Shown here one piece after another: positions 1 to 7,480 of a stretch of 46,548 bases of DNA. Within the stretch, counting starts at the first letter, position 1. Every line of letters starts with the position of its first letter. The stretch lies in contig DEVX01000078.1 of the NCBI GenBank assembly GCA_002363515.1, positions 861-47,408 on the forward strand. Reading direction: 5' to 3'. The notes beneath the pieces were generated by a model. The model saw only the letters and a list, made by a program, of their open reading frames with translations. It did no database searches and was not told the DNA's origin. The position numbers and the translations under genes are program-made. The DNA is from Candidatus Saccharibacteria bacterium UBA3225. GTDB taxonomy: Bacteria; Patescibacteriota; Saccharimonadia; Saccharimonadales; Saccharimonadaceae.

Positions 1-830
1 GCGAGCCGATTCACGACCTCGCCGCGAATATTGTCGTCAATGTAGCCATATTCTAGTGCCTCAATGAGCCGACCGATTGTTTTGATTTCCATTCGCGCCA
101 GGGCGTCTTGTGTTGTTCTGGTTAAACACAGCGCATCAACGACGGAATCCTCAAAGACAAACAGCGGCACTATAGCATAAATTTCTTCCGACTCAAGCTT
201 TGCGAGCAAGCCAGAATCCCGAATAGCTTCCAAGGCTCCTTTAGTTTTGTTTGATGCGCTACCGATTGACATAAACAGTTTTGCCGATATTTCCTTGTAA
301 GTATGTGGTCTTATCCCCGGCTCAAGGCCAAAACGCAGATTGAGCACATCGTAGCAATCAGACATGTCCCGTCTTTTGGATGGCTGGTCGCAAAGTGATT
401 TCTTAATAAAATCGGCTATGCGCTTGCGTTGCTCGTCGGTCGGCGACTCGTAGTTTTCATAGCGCCGATTTGCCCTTGCGTAGAGATTGATGCCGAAATC
501 ATACACGCATAATAAATCCTGAACGCAAATTGGAATGCCGAGATTGGTGCCGTAACTTGCCGCCTTATACAGACGATTGATAGCAAAAGCATCAGCAGTA
601 AGGTCTTCTCTGATATATCCTGCGGTTGTAAAATATTGAGCCAGATCATTAACTAATCCGTTGGGTATTTTTCGGCCACTGACTTTTTCGTCAAAAACCG
701 CACAACGCACCCTCCAAATCATCTCAGAGACAGTCTTGAACTTTCTTGCAATCTTCGGCATAAGCTCGGTAGGGATACTGTAAGGGTTATCAGTTATAAA
801 CCCGTGAAAATTGGCCGCCTTATTAACCAT
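1..830 (-). CDS. Partial DNA-binding protein with sigma region 4-like and RNAP alpha-CTD-like segments (C-terminus outside window)
   Basis: An open frame runs from an ATG at 830 to the window edge, 276 codons with no stop. The start is supported by a purine-rich AAAGGAGAG ribosome site about 8 nt upstream. Residues about 156-211 resemble sigma-70 region 4: an LNLRFGLE stretch (compare LRFGLEDG in sigma factors), then TYKEISAKLFMS and a recognition-helix-like segment. Residues about 232-263 (LCLTRTTQDALARMEIKTIG) resemble the helix-hairpin-helix part of the RNA polymerase alpha C-terminal domain. Residues 1-150 were not recognised. The gene lies just downstream of the pilus operon on the same strand and has its own promoter. 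Its role is inferred to be transcriptional regulation or promoter recruitment. The family calls rest on motif resemblance by eye; the open frame itself is certain. Confidence 0.7.
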   Translation of the reverse strand, partial: MVNKAANFHGFITDNPYSIPTELMPKIARKFKTVSEMIWRVRCAVFDEKVSGRKIPNGLVNDLAQYFTTAGYIREDLTADAFAINRLYKAASYGTNLGIPICVQDLLCVYDFGINLYARANRRYENYESPTDEQRKRIADFIKKSLCDQPSKRRDMSDCYDVLNLRFGLEPGIRPHTYKEISAKLFMSIGSASNKTKGALEAIRDSGLLAKLESEEIYAIVPLFVFEDSVVDALCLTRTTQDALARMEIKTIGRLIEALEYGYIDDNIRGEVVNRL

Positions 831-888
831 TATTTTCGTCTCTCCTTTCTTTTAAAGTACAACATCTGTTTCTAGCGAACGTTGGCCC

Positions 889-897
889 ATTATAACA
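889..897 (-). promoter_or_regulatory. Extended -10 promoter for the partial regulator
   Basis: Read on the minus strand this is TGT followed by TATAAT, a perfect extended -10. Transcription would begin near 882, giving a leader of about 50 nt before the ATG at 830. No good -35 is visible at the usual spacing. A TTGACA-like element further upstream (about 1004-1009, minus strand) could serve a second start site. Confidence 0.6.
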
Positions 898-949
898 CTT
901 TTAAGATAGCGCAAAAAGACTCCCGAACAAAAATGTACTGTTTTGAAAA

Positions 950-976
950 TTACAAAAACAGCGGTTTCAACCGTTC
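950..976 (-). terminator. Weak intrinsic terminator of the sortase pilus operon
   Basis: About 50 nt after the sortase stop, the minus strand forms a short hairpin (CGGT, TGAA loop, ACCG; 962-973 on the plus strand) followed by CTGTTTTTG. The stem is only 4-6 bp, so it is a modest candidate. The 192-base gap 831-1022 otherwise holds only promoter elements and a GACAC/GTGTC dyad at 994-1005. Confidence 0.35.
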
Positions 977-1022
977 ATTATTGTGACGCACTAGACACTT
1001 GTGTCAACGTATCGATATGATG

Positions 1023-1769
1023 TTACTTTTTTACCATTTTCGCGAGTAACACATTACGATAATGTTTCGAATCTTTATCGCAAGTAGACAGGACTATAAT
1101 TTTATCATCTGCAGCATAATTCAAGTCTCGAGACTGCTTGGCGAAGGATCGGATTTCTTTAATAATGTCCGCATTATGGCCATTGCGGTTGCCCTCATGA
1201 TTATAGATGCCGGAGCGGTCGATATCTACGACAGAAAAGTCTGATATCTCTAAATCATATACGCCATCCTCAGTGTAGAGTTTGCCAGTTTTATGCTGAT
1301 CGAAATAATCTTTTTGCTCAAAAAGCGAGATGCCGCCAAACATACGTTGCCCATCCATACGGTGACCGTAAATAATCGAGAAATCATCCTTGAAACCATT
1401 ATTGCGATAGTCTAAAAAGATACCGCCGGCTGTAGCGTATTCGCCACGGTAATTGCGAGTTAAGTATTTAGTATTGTTTTTAGACTGTACGACCGGGTAG
1501 TCGATATTAGTGTCGTTTATCTTAACCCAAGCGACTATTTCTGGATTAATCTTTTTAAGCTCAGCCAAATCAACGTCCGTCTCGGCATCTGGCGCCATGC
1601 TGGCAATTTCATCATCCATCTTGGCGCTTATATTTACGGCATGAATATCTAGCAAAGCGTAAAAACCAATCAGAAAAATGAGTAGAAATACCGTTGTAGA
1701 TAAAAGATCTACGGTGCGCTCAATACTGCGACGTATTTTTTCAGACATTTTGTTTTTGCTGTTTGCCAT
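1023..1769 (-). CDS. Class B-type sortase (pilus-associated transpeptidase)
   Basis: A 248-residue membrane-anchored cysteine transpeptidase that would join pilin subunits or anchor them to the cell wall. One N-terminal membrane helix (about residues 21-42) is followed by an extracytoplasmic catalytic domain. The triad is visible: His136 in IIYGHRMDG, Cys230 in VLSTC, and probably Arg238 in DSKHYRNV. The segments INPEIVAWVKINDTNIDYPV and GGIFLDYRN are typical of class B sortases. It is the last gene of the pilus operon, starting 2 nt after the signal-peptidase-like gene. Class B sortases polymerise pili in some Gram-positive islands (for example Streptococcus pyogenes FCT-3). With no other sortase in view and two sorting-signal proteins next door, a pilus role is likely. 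Polymerase versus wall-anchoring activity cannot be decided. Confidence 0.93.
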   Translation of the reverse strand: MANSKNKMSEKIRRSIERTVDLLSTTVFLLIFLIGFYALLDIHAVNISAKMDDEIASMAPDAETDVDLAELKKINPEIVAWVKINDTNIDYPVVQSKNNTKYLTRNYRGEYATAGGIFLDYRNNGFKDDFSIIYGHRMDGQRMFGGISLFEQKDYFDQHKTGKLYTEDGVYDLEISDFSVVDIDRSGIYNHEGNRNGHNADIIKEIRSFAKQSRDLNYAADDKIIVLSTCDKDSKHYRNVLLAKMVKK

Positions 1770-1771
1770 AG

Positions 1772-2287
1772 CTAAATCGACCTCGTGCGAAAGATACTCA
1801 CGATCTTTCCTTTAATTTTTTGTTCGAAGATTGCGCCAAAACTGCGCGAATCATCCATCGCTTCGAGGTTCTCATTCAACAGAAAGTAACTTCCGGTAGG
1901 GACACGGAATGGAAAAGTGATAGAAGGAGCTTCGCCATCGTCGAGGTTGTATACCACCGAATCAGATATGCGCACGCCATTAACATAAAGGCGCCCAGCT
2001 TCATCGATAGTAAGCAAGTCCCCCGAGGAGGCTAATACCGACGATACGTGCATTTCATTATCGCGCTCAAATAACACGACATCGTCTGGGTAAAATGTCT
2101 TGTCCGTACGGGAGAATAATACGAGATCGCCGTCCTCTACGCGATTCGACATCGATACTCCTTCTACTCGCCTAAAGCCAATCAGAACTCCGAATAGTAG
2201 CCACAGCACAAGTGCCAAAACGATTATCTTGACTGCTAAACGAGTCCAGTTTTTGTTCTTTTTTAGAAAAGCTTTCGCCCTGTCCAT
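1772..2287 (-). CDS. Signal peptidase I-like protein of the pilus operon, catalytic Lys apparently missing
   Basis: A 171-residue protein with an N-terminal membrane helix (about 18-38) and the S26 signal peptidase fold. Box B is present with candidate Ser45 (EGVSMSNRVEDGDLV), as is the C-terminal MDDSRSFG box (about 144-151). The box where family I enzymes carry the general-base Lys (usually VKRVIG..GD) reads HVSSVLASSGD here, putting Ser82 at the Lys position; His80 lies two residues earlier. It sits between the major pilin and the sortase, a layout like the SipA signal-peptidase homologue of streptococcal pilus islands, which is reported to have lost catalytic residues and to act as an assembly factor. 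It may therefore be a pilus assembly factor rather than a protease. Start ATG follows a weak GGGG-type ribosome site 15 nt after the pilin stop. Confidence 0.85.
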   Translation of the reverse strand: MDRAKAFLKKNKNWTRLAVKIIVLALVLWLLFGVLIGFRRVEGVSMSNRVEDGDLVLFSRTDKTFYPDDVVLFERDNEMHVSSVLASSGDLLTIDEAGRLYVNGVRISDSVVYNLDDGEAPSITFPFRVPTGSYFLLNENLEAMDDSRSFGAIFEQKIKGKIVSIFRTRSI

Positions 2288-2302
2288 GTCCCCAATTTCC
2301 GA

Positions 2303-3418
2303 CTAAGCCTGCTGCTCTTCGTTGTCTTGTTTCTTGCGAAGGAAGATAAAGAGACCAAAGGCACCGATAATTAAGAGCATGAGATAGAACCAGAAATTAG
2401 TAATAACGCCAGTAAGCGGGCTAGCTTGCTTATTGTTTTCGATATTTGTAACATTGTTTTTACTAAAACAACCTTCACCGTCTTCGTTATTTTCATCGCA
2501 AGAAGTATTGCTGACGGCTACTGCGGTTTTCGTTGTGGTGCTCCCATTAGTACTGTCAAATTTTTCAATATATTCATCGCCCGAGTTGGTCTTAGTTATA
2601 GTGTATTTTGCACCGGCTGGGAGCTGATATGCGCCGCCATTATAACCAACATGGACAGTATCGCCATGCTTGAGCTTAATTGTTGCCGGAGTGCCAGCAG
2701 TGACGCTTGAAGCGCTGCCAGTACAGGCAGAAGTGCCAGTCGCTGGGACAATATCGATTGCAAATGAACCCGCTACGCCATTTTCGGCTGAGATATCAAT
2801 CGTATATTCAAAGCATTCTTCCTTTTCAGCCATGTTGCCAGTGGTGGTAGCAGTAGCTTCAATGTAGGTATAAGTAGTACCACTCGTCCAGACAGCTTCA
2901 GTAACCTTTGAGCTATTGGTGTTGTTTTTAATTGACACGGTAGCTAAATAGACATTATTGTTCGGAACATTATTCGCATCAACCTGATAGCGCACCGAGA
3001 TTTGAATGTCGTAACTATTCGTGCTATCGACAGGATAGTTTGTGCTATTGCTGGACGCAGTCTCGGTGACAGTGTAAATATAATCACCAACCTTGCTAAA
3101 ATCGACGCTAGCTAAATCAATTACTGCGGTTTGCGTGGCAGTACCGCTCGTTGGCGTAACGCCATTGAAGGCTATTGTGACACTTGATGGTACTGTTGTA
3201 GCTGTGCCCGGTTGAGTGTAGTTACTCTTTGGTGAGATAGTGTAAGTATAGGTGTTTGTGACTGGGTTCGTCACGCCCGTCACGTTTCTCCTGAGCGTGA
3301 CCTGGTTATTGGTTCCGTCATATGTTGCTGTATTGGCGAAAACGCCAGCCACAGGAAAAATTGTCGAAACAGCTAGAGCGATAGCTGCTACGCCTGCGGC
3401 AAATGAAAGTTTTTTCAT
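2303..3418 (-). CDS. Major pilin-like surface protein (Spy0128/FctA type) with SPLTG sorting signal
   Basis: A 371-residue secreted protein. It has a signal peptide (about 1-28), a first beta domain (about 30-170) with a DYIYTVTET strand and YDIQISVRY motif typical of Spy0128/FctA isopeptide pilins, and a second domain (about 190-325) opening with TGNMAEKEE and continuing with KHGDTVHV and LPAGAKYTITK, as in wall-anchored pilin domains. The C-terminus is a sorting signal: SPLTG (333-337), a membrane helix (about 341-360) and an RKKQ tail. The motif departs from LPXTG. Four cysteines in the second domain (ECF, SAC, TSC, GCF) could form disulfides. A good AGGGAG ribosome site precedes the ATG. 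It lies between the tip protein and the SipA-like gene. Family assignment is by pattern; the intramolecular isopeptide bonds are inferred. Confidence 0.85.
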   Translation of the reverse strand: MKKLSFAAGVAAIALAVSTIFPVAGVFANTATYDGTNNQVTLRRNVTGVTNPVTNTYTYTISPKSNYTQPGTATTVPSSVTIAFNGVTPTSGTATQTAVIDLASVDFSKVGDYIYTVTETASSNSTNYPVDSTNSYDIQISVRYQVDANNVPNNNVYLATVSIKNNTNSSKVTEAVWTSGTTYTYIEATATTTGNMAEKEECFEYTIDISAENGVAGSFAIDIVPATGTSACTGSASSVTAGTPATIKLKHGDTVHVGYNGGAYQLPAGAKYTITKTNSGDEYIEKFDSTNGSTTTKTAVAVSNTSCDENNEDGEGCFSKNNVTNIENNKQASPLTGVITNFWFYLMLLIIGAFGLFIFLRKKQDNEEQQA

Positions 3419-3433
3419 TTCTCCCTTTCCTTA

Positions 3434-5164
3434 TTATTGTTTTGATAAACTATAACACCCCCCCAATACCCCAACAGCGCCTATCGCCGAGAGTATATAA
3501 TAAAGTGTTATACTATTGGTATTAACCCCGGTTAAGACCGGGACATCTTGCCAGCTTTGGACATTAAAGCTAGTGCTGGCGATATAATCTTGAGTAGTGT
3601 CGAGAAAATAATAATTGTCGGCGCTGGCGCTAGTAAGCCTTGCCGTATTGGTGAGTATTTCAGTATTGTTCGTGATAATGTCGTATTCAACGTATAGCGT
3701 AATTGCGCCGCCGGCTGGAATTGTAGAAATAGTTGCTTTTGTTTCATTGGTAGCATTCACTACATAGTCATTATGAGCAATAAACTTTGCACCAATTAAC
3801 TGTTCCTCAATTTCAACGTTACTGATTGGATAAGCTTCTGGGTTAGAAACGGTAATCAAAAAGTCAACCGTGTCACCAAAGCGATAGGCGTTTTGCGGAT
3901 TCGCAATTGTTTTGTTAATTATCGGCGCAAAAGTGCCATTGTAACGCTCCCAACTGCCGGCGATGGTAACGTTCTGAGACGGCATCGTAAAGGTTCCGCT
4001 TATACTTTGTCCGTTCATTTGCCAGCCCAAGAAGCGATAACCGGTTGCGGTTGGTTCTGGGGCGACCGTTACAGTGTCGCCATCATCATAAGTGGCAGTC
4101 GCCGGCAGCAACGAGCTTGCATTTGGCGGCTGAACACTGCCAGTAAATTGGTAAGTAACATTATGGAATTTTGGATGATAAACATAGGTCACCTCGGTGT
4201 CTTGATTAATAATACCGGTCGCCTGGCCAATCTTAAGCTCAGACGTATAGTTCGGATCAGATATTGGCGAAGCTGTATAAGTATCGCCTTCATTATGAGT
4301 CGTAACCACATCAGCACTGAACGGAGTAGATTCGTCTTCCTGGAGGTGGTGAACGGTAAGGTTATAGGTTGGAATAGTTTTTACGTTCTCGAACGAGACG
4401 CCATCGGTCGTGCCTGGGACCAGGTTGCCATAATAAACATCAGAGATACTGCCGCCAAAGATACCACCCGTGTGCCGGATGGACACATTTCCTTCGCTAC
4501 CAGATATATCAGTCAGAACGCCGCCCAAAAACCAATAATTCATCGAGATATTGGCCGGAAGACCATTTTCATAAGAACCAATCGTTGCGTTATTATTTCC
4601 AATCATACTTCTAACGGCGCTAGTTAGTTCTGTTCGTTTAACACCAGTTGGATACGAGTCAAGTGTCCAGACGTAATAGTTATCACCGCTTCTAAATACA
4701 ATAAAATTAACATCTCCAAGATTATGCGTAGTATTAGTGTTAGTATATGTCGATGTATTCCTGGTCGATTCTAGAATTGTAACCGCCGAAATGCTTGGCG
4801 AAAGATTATTTGATGTGATTGAGTAATCTGAAACCGAATCCTCTACGATTGTGTAATTCGCATTGTATGGGACGTTGTCAAAAACCCCAACCCACTTATT
4901 GCTATCTGACGGATCGAGATTAGCCGAAGTGAGGGTTAATGTTGACACGGTAGTGTTCCCATTCATCAAGCGTAGCGTAACACTACTTGGACGAGTAGTA
5001 TCACTCCGATCGGACCAAGATACAGTCACTGGAATATCCATTCCAGTCTGCGCGAAAACCGCATTAACAATAAAACTGGTAGCCAATAAGCTGAGTATGG
5101 CTGACGTAATTAATATTGTGAGTATCCTCTTAATGCCAGTTTTCACCTCCATTGTGAAAACCAT
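3434..5164 (-). CDS. Large cell-wall-anchored pilus tip/adhesin-like protein (Cna-B, MucBP-like, InlB-like and DUF11-like domains)
   Basis: About 576 residues from the ATG at 5164, chosen because GGGAG lies just upstream; an in-frame ATG at 5152 and a TTG at 5179 are alternatives, and all keep the signal peptide. In order: a Cna-B-like domain near the N-terminus (IPVTVSWSDRSDTTRPSSVT), an unrecognised middle, a MucBP-like segment (LTVHHLQEDESTPFS, about 270-330), an InlB-type repeat (GYRFLGWQMNGQ, about 385-415), a DUF11-like domain (NKTIANPQNAYRFGDTVDF, about 415-520), then PVLTG, a membrane helix and a very short SLSKQ tail. It is the first gene of the pilus operon, 15 nt before the pilin. 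The single copy, larger size and adhesive domains suggest a tip or minor pilin; this is inference. The tail has only one Lys, weak for a sorting signal. Confidence 0.85.
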   Translation of the reverse strand: MVFTMEVKTGIKRILTILITSAILSLLATSFIVNAVFAQTGMDIPVTVSWSDRSDTTRPSSVTLRLMNGNTTVSTLTLTSANLDPSDSNKWVGVFDNVPYNANYTIVEDSVSDYSITSNNLSPSISAVTILESTRNTSTYTNTNTTHNLGDVNFIVFRSGDNYYVWTLDSYPTGVKRTELTSAVRSMIGNNNATIGSYENGLPANISMNYWFLGGVLTDISGSEGNVSIRHTGGIFGGSISDVYYGNLVPGTTDGVSFENVKTIPTYNLTVHHLQEDESTPFSADVVTTHNEGDTYTASPISDPNYTSELKIGQATGIINQDTEVTYVYHPKFHNVTYQFTGSVQPPNASSLLPATATYDDGDTVTVAPEPTATGYRFLGWQMNGQSISGTFTMPSQNVTIAGSWERYNGTFAPIINKTIANPQNAYRFGDTVDFLITVSNPEAYPISNVEIEEQLIGAKFIAHNDYVVNATNETKATISTIPAGGAITLYVEYDIITNNTEILTNTARLTSASADNYYFLDTTQDYIASTSFNVQSWQDVPVLTGVNTNSITLYYILSAIGAVGVLGGCYSLSKQ

Positions 5165-5199
5165 ATAACTCCCAAACAATCCATTCCACTTGTGTTTTT

Positions 5200-5208
5200 A
5201 TTGTAGCA
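5200..5208 (-). promoter_or_regulatory. Extended -10 promoter of the pilus operon
   Basis: On the minus strand: TGC followed by TACAAT. The predicted start near 5193 gives a leader of about 30 nt before the tip-protein ATG at 5164. It is divergent from the promoter at 5255-5263. Confidence 0.6.
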
Positions 5209-5254
5209 GAAATAAAGCTAAAATGACACATTGTTTTTATATAAAGATGGAAAA

Positions 5255-5263
5255 TGCTATCAT
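5255..5263 (+). promoter_or_regulatory. Extended -10 promoter of the small membrane export protein
   Basis: TGC followed by TATCAT; transcription would begin near 5270. A GAGGTGA ribosome site sits just before the ATG at 5284. Confidence 0.55.
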
Positions 5264-5283
5264 ATATTAAGTTGAGGTGAGCT

Positions 5284-5757
5284 ATGTTGCTGAAATTATT
5301 CTTAGTTACATTAGTGGCGATGTTTCCACTTGTTGAATTACGTGGCGCAATACCAATTGCGGCAGGTATGAACTTGCCAGTTTTTCTTTCCCTGCTCGCG
5401 GCAATGCTCGGAAATATGATTCCCATGCCATTTATCTTTACTTTTGGGCGTGAGTTATTAGAGAAAGGGGCGAAAGTTAAATATGAGCCTATTCGCAATT
5501 TCTGCAAATGGTGCATCAAAAAGGGTAACAATGGTAGCAAAAAACTTTTAGCAAAAACTAAAGATAGCATTTATATTGCCCTACTTCTATTTGTAGGCAT
5601 CCCACTTCCTGGAACAGGAGCTTGGACTGGCACTCTGGCGGCAACTTTCTTAAACTTAGACTTCAAGAAATCCATGATAGCGGTAGGTTGCGGCACTCTT
5701 CTAGCCGGGCTTATTATGCTAGCAATATCATTTGGCGTGTTAGACTTGCTGTTCTGA
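5284..5757 (+). CDS. Small multidrug export family (COG2426-like) membrane protein
   Basis: A 157-residue hydrophobic protein with about four membrane segments. The opening LVAMFPLVELRGAIPIAAGM and the internal VGIPLPGTGAWTGTLAA with the repeated G-A-hydrophobic pattern match the COG2426/Sm_multidrug_ex family (PF06695). Transport substrate is unknown and the family name should not be read as proof of drug export. A clear GAGGTGA ribosome site lies 5-6 nt before the ATG. It is divergent from the pilus operon and 73 nt ahead of a GT2 gene that has its own promoter, so co-transcription is optional. Confidence 0.85.
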   Translation: MLLKLFLVTLVAMFPLVELRGAIPIAAGMNLPVFLSLLAAMLGNMIPMPFIFTFGRELLEKGAKVKYEPIRNFCKWCIKKGNNGSKKLLAKTKDSIYIALLLFVGIPLPGTGAWTGTLAATFLNLDFKKSMIAVGCGTLLAGLIMLAISFGVLDLLF

Positions 5758-5796
5758 CGATGGCCGGTTATTCCTTTTCAGTATCTATAACAATTG

Positions 5797-5805
5797 TGAT
5801 ATCAT
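5797..5805 (+). promoter_or_regulatory. Extended -10 promoter of the GT2 gene
   Basis: TGA followed by TATCAT, about 25 nt before the GTG start at 5831, leaving room for the GAGG ribosome site at about 5820-5823. Confidence 0.5.
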
Positions 5806-5830
5806 TTAAGATAAATAGTGAGGTAAGAAG

Positions 5831-6874
5831 GTGAAAGTGACCAATAAGACTCCAAAATTACTGTCTATAGCTGTGCCCTGCTATAACTCGCAGGAATATA
5901 TGAAAAAGTGTATCCACTCCTTACTCCCCGCCGGCGACGAAATTGAGATTTTAATTATTGATGACGGTTCAAGTGATGATACGCCAAAAATCGCCGATGA
6001 TTTTATGCATAAATACCCCGGAATAGTTCGGGCAATTCACCAAAAAAATGGCGGACACGGCGCTGCGGTTAATACCGGCATCCGAAAAGCCACTGGGGTC
6101 TATTTTAAAGTGGTCGATAGCGACGACTGGGTTAATCCAGATGCTTTAGTGAAGCTGCTTAAGAGTATTAAAGAACTTGAAGAAAATAATACGCCAGTTG
6201 ATATGATAATTGCGAATTTTATCTACGATAAAGTCGGCGAAAAGCATAAAAAGACTATGCGCTTCAATCGCGTCTTCCCCAAAAACACCATTTTTGGTTG
6301 GGACGAGATGGGTCATATGACTCAGACTCAATATATGCTAATGCATAATATCTACTATCGGACACAGCTATTGCGCGACTGTGGGCTCAAGTTGCCTCGA
6401 CATACTTTTTATGTAGACAATATTTTTGCCTTTCAGCCTTTGTTGTCGGTAGAAAAAATGTATTATGTAGATGTTGACTTATATCACTATTTTATTGGCC
6501 GCTCGGACCAGTCCGTAAATGAAGAGATAATGCTCGGAAGAATCGATCAGCAGATTAAGGTAAATAAGATTATGGTCGATATAATAGCAAATCAGGATTT
6601 TAGCAACAAGAATTCGCGTCTTCGGAAATATATGATTATATATCTCGATAAGGTAACGACTGCCACGTCGGCACTCCTCTCATTAGATGGCTCAAAAGAG
6701 GCCGTCCGAAAGAAGAAGGCTTTTTGGCGTTATGTTAAAAGTCATGATGCGAAATTATTTTACAGGCTGCGCAAGACTCCACTAGGCATGGCCACGAACT
6801 TACCAGGAAAAAGCGGGCGCATGATTACTAAAGTAGGATACAAGACAGCCCGCAAAATTGTTGGTTTTAACTAA
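5831..6874 (+). CDS. Family 2 glycosyltransferase
   Basis: A 347-residue GT-A fold enzyme expected to move a sugar from a nucleotide donor to a surface glycan or lipid acceptor. The N-terminus has the GT2 hallmarks: LSIAVPCYNSQEYMKKCI (first strand and helix), LIIDDGSSDDTP (nucleotide-binding Asp residues), GGHGAAVNTGI, and the metal-binding VVDSDDWVNPD near residue 98. The C-terminal third lacks clear membrane helices. It begins with GTG after a GAGG ribosome site; the next in-frame candidates lack one. Its stop abuts the nrdG stop on the opposite strand with no bases between, so the two transcripts converge without an obvious terminator. The acceptor is unknown. Confidence 0.92.
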   Translation: MKVTNKTPKLLSIAVPCYNSQEYMKKCIHSLLPAGDEIEILIIDDGSSDDTPKIADDFMHKYPGIVRAIHQKNGGHGAAVNTGIRKATGVYFKVVDSDDWVNPDALVKLLKSIKELEENNTPVDMIIANFIYDKVGEKHKKTMRFNRVFPKNTIFGWDEMGHMTQTQYMLMHNIYYRTQLLRDCGLKLPRHTFYVDNIFAFQPLLSVEKMYYVDVDLYHYFIGRSDQSVNEEIMLGRIDQQIKVNKIMVDIIANQDFSNKNSRLRKYMIIYLDKVTTATSALLSLDGSKEAVRKKKAFWRYVKSHDAKLFYRLRKTPLGMATNLPGKSGRMITKVGYKTARKIVGFN

Positions 6875-7417
6875 TTATTCTTGACTAATGATTTTACCAC
6901 GGTCGAGATGCAGAATGCGTTGATTTTTGCTACCGCGAAACTTTAGCGTAAGATCACGTTGCGATTGAATAAAAGGCCCATCAATGAGCGCGTCGAGTTC
7001 TTCGACGAACTTCCAGGCGACAGAATCGCGCGGTATTTGTTCGTAGACGAGACCAGTAAAAGACCAGACATTCCAGCCAAGTTCTTCTTTGCAGAACTTA
7101 GCAATTTCTAGACACGCTTTGGCTTGCAAAAGCGGTTCACCACCGCAAAAAGTAATACCGCTCTGCCCCTTTAGTTTGCGAAGTTCGTCCTTAACTTTTT
7201 CGATTTTCACAACTGCACCAACATCTTTTTCGGCCCATGTTTCTGGATTTTGACAGCCGGGGCAATGTTGGCGACATCCTTGTGTCCACAAAACGGCGCG
7301 GAGGCCCGGACCGTTCACAATTGAGTCGTGCTCGAGGTCGCCAGAAAGAACGATGCAACCATCTGGCACGTCCATTTGCGGTTCGCAAAGAATATTAGTC
7401 TTCTTTTTTGTTACCAT
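6875..7417 (-). CDS. nrdG: Anaerobic ribonucleoside-triphosphate reductase activating protein
   Basis: A 180-residue radical-SAM activase that installs the glycyl radical on NrdD using S-adenosylmethionine and a [4Fe-4S] cluster. The cluster motif CxxxCxxC is at Cys48, Cys52 and Cys55 (GCRQHCPGCQNPETW), preceded by DSIVNGPGLRAVLWTQG, which is typical of NrdG. GITFCGGEPLLQ matches the SAM-binding GGE motif. Length is usual for the family. GAGGAA precedes the ATG. It lies 63 nt after nrdD on the same strand; the spacer holds a GC-rich hairpin that could tune the NrdG to NrdD ratio. Confidence 0.97.
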   Translation of the reverse strand: MVTKKKTNILCEPQMDVPDGCIVLSGDLEHDSIVNGPGLRAVLWTQGCRQHCPGCQNPETWAEKDVGAVVKIEKVKDELRKLKGQSGITFCGGEPLLQAKACLEIAKFCKEELGWNVWSFTGLVYEQIPRDSVAWKFVEELDALIDGPFIQSQRDLTLKFRGSKNQRILHLDRGKIISQE

Positions 7418-7440
7418 AATACTTCCTCATTTAAGCCCAA

Positions 7441-7466
7441 AATGCCGCGTTTTTGGGCGCGGCAAT
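7441..7466 (-). promoter_or_regulatory. GC-rich hairpin between nrdD and nrdG (partial terminator or mRNA stabiliser)
   Basis: Plus-strand arms TGCCGCG (7443-7449) and CGCGGCA (7458-7464) pair perfectly around an 8-nt loop. On the transcribed minus strand the hairpin is followed only by TTTT then GGG, so a full terminator is doubtful. A leaky terminator or processing/stability element between nrdD and nrdG is the reasonable reading. Confidence 0.55.
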
Positions 7467-7480
7467 TGGGGGATTTGCTT

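Noticed and set aside
416..649. 77-codon minus-strand open frame near the left edge
   Set aside because: A different frame of the same strand (1-830) is open for 276 codons, has a good ribosome site and readable motifs; the short frame is its shadow.
994..1005. GACAC/GTGTC dyad as an operator
   Set aside because: Only 5-bp arms in an intergenic tail; too short to claim, and it overlaps a possible TTGACA element.
3893..4627. 244-codon plus-strand open frame inside the tip-protein gene
   Set aside because: It lies fully antisense to a gene with clear domains and signal peptide, has no ribosome site and reads as low-information sequence.
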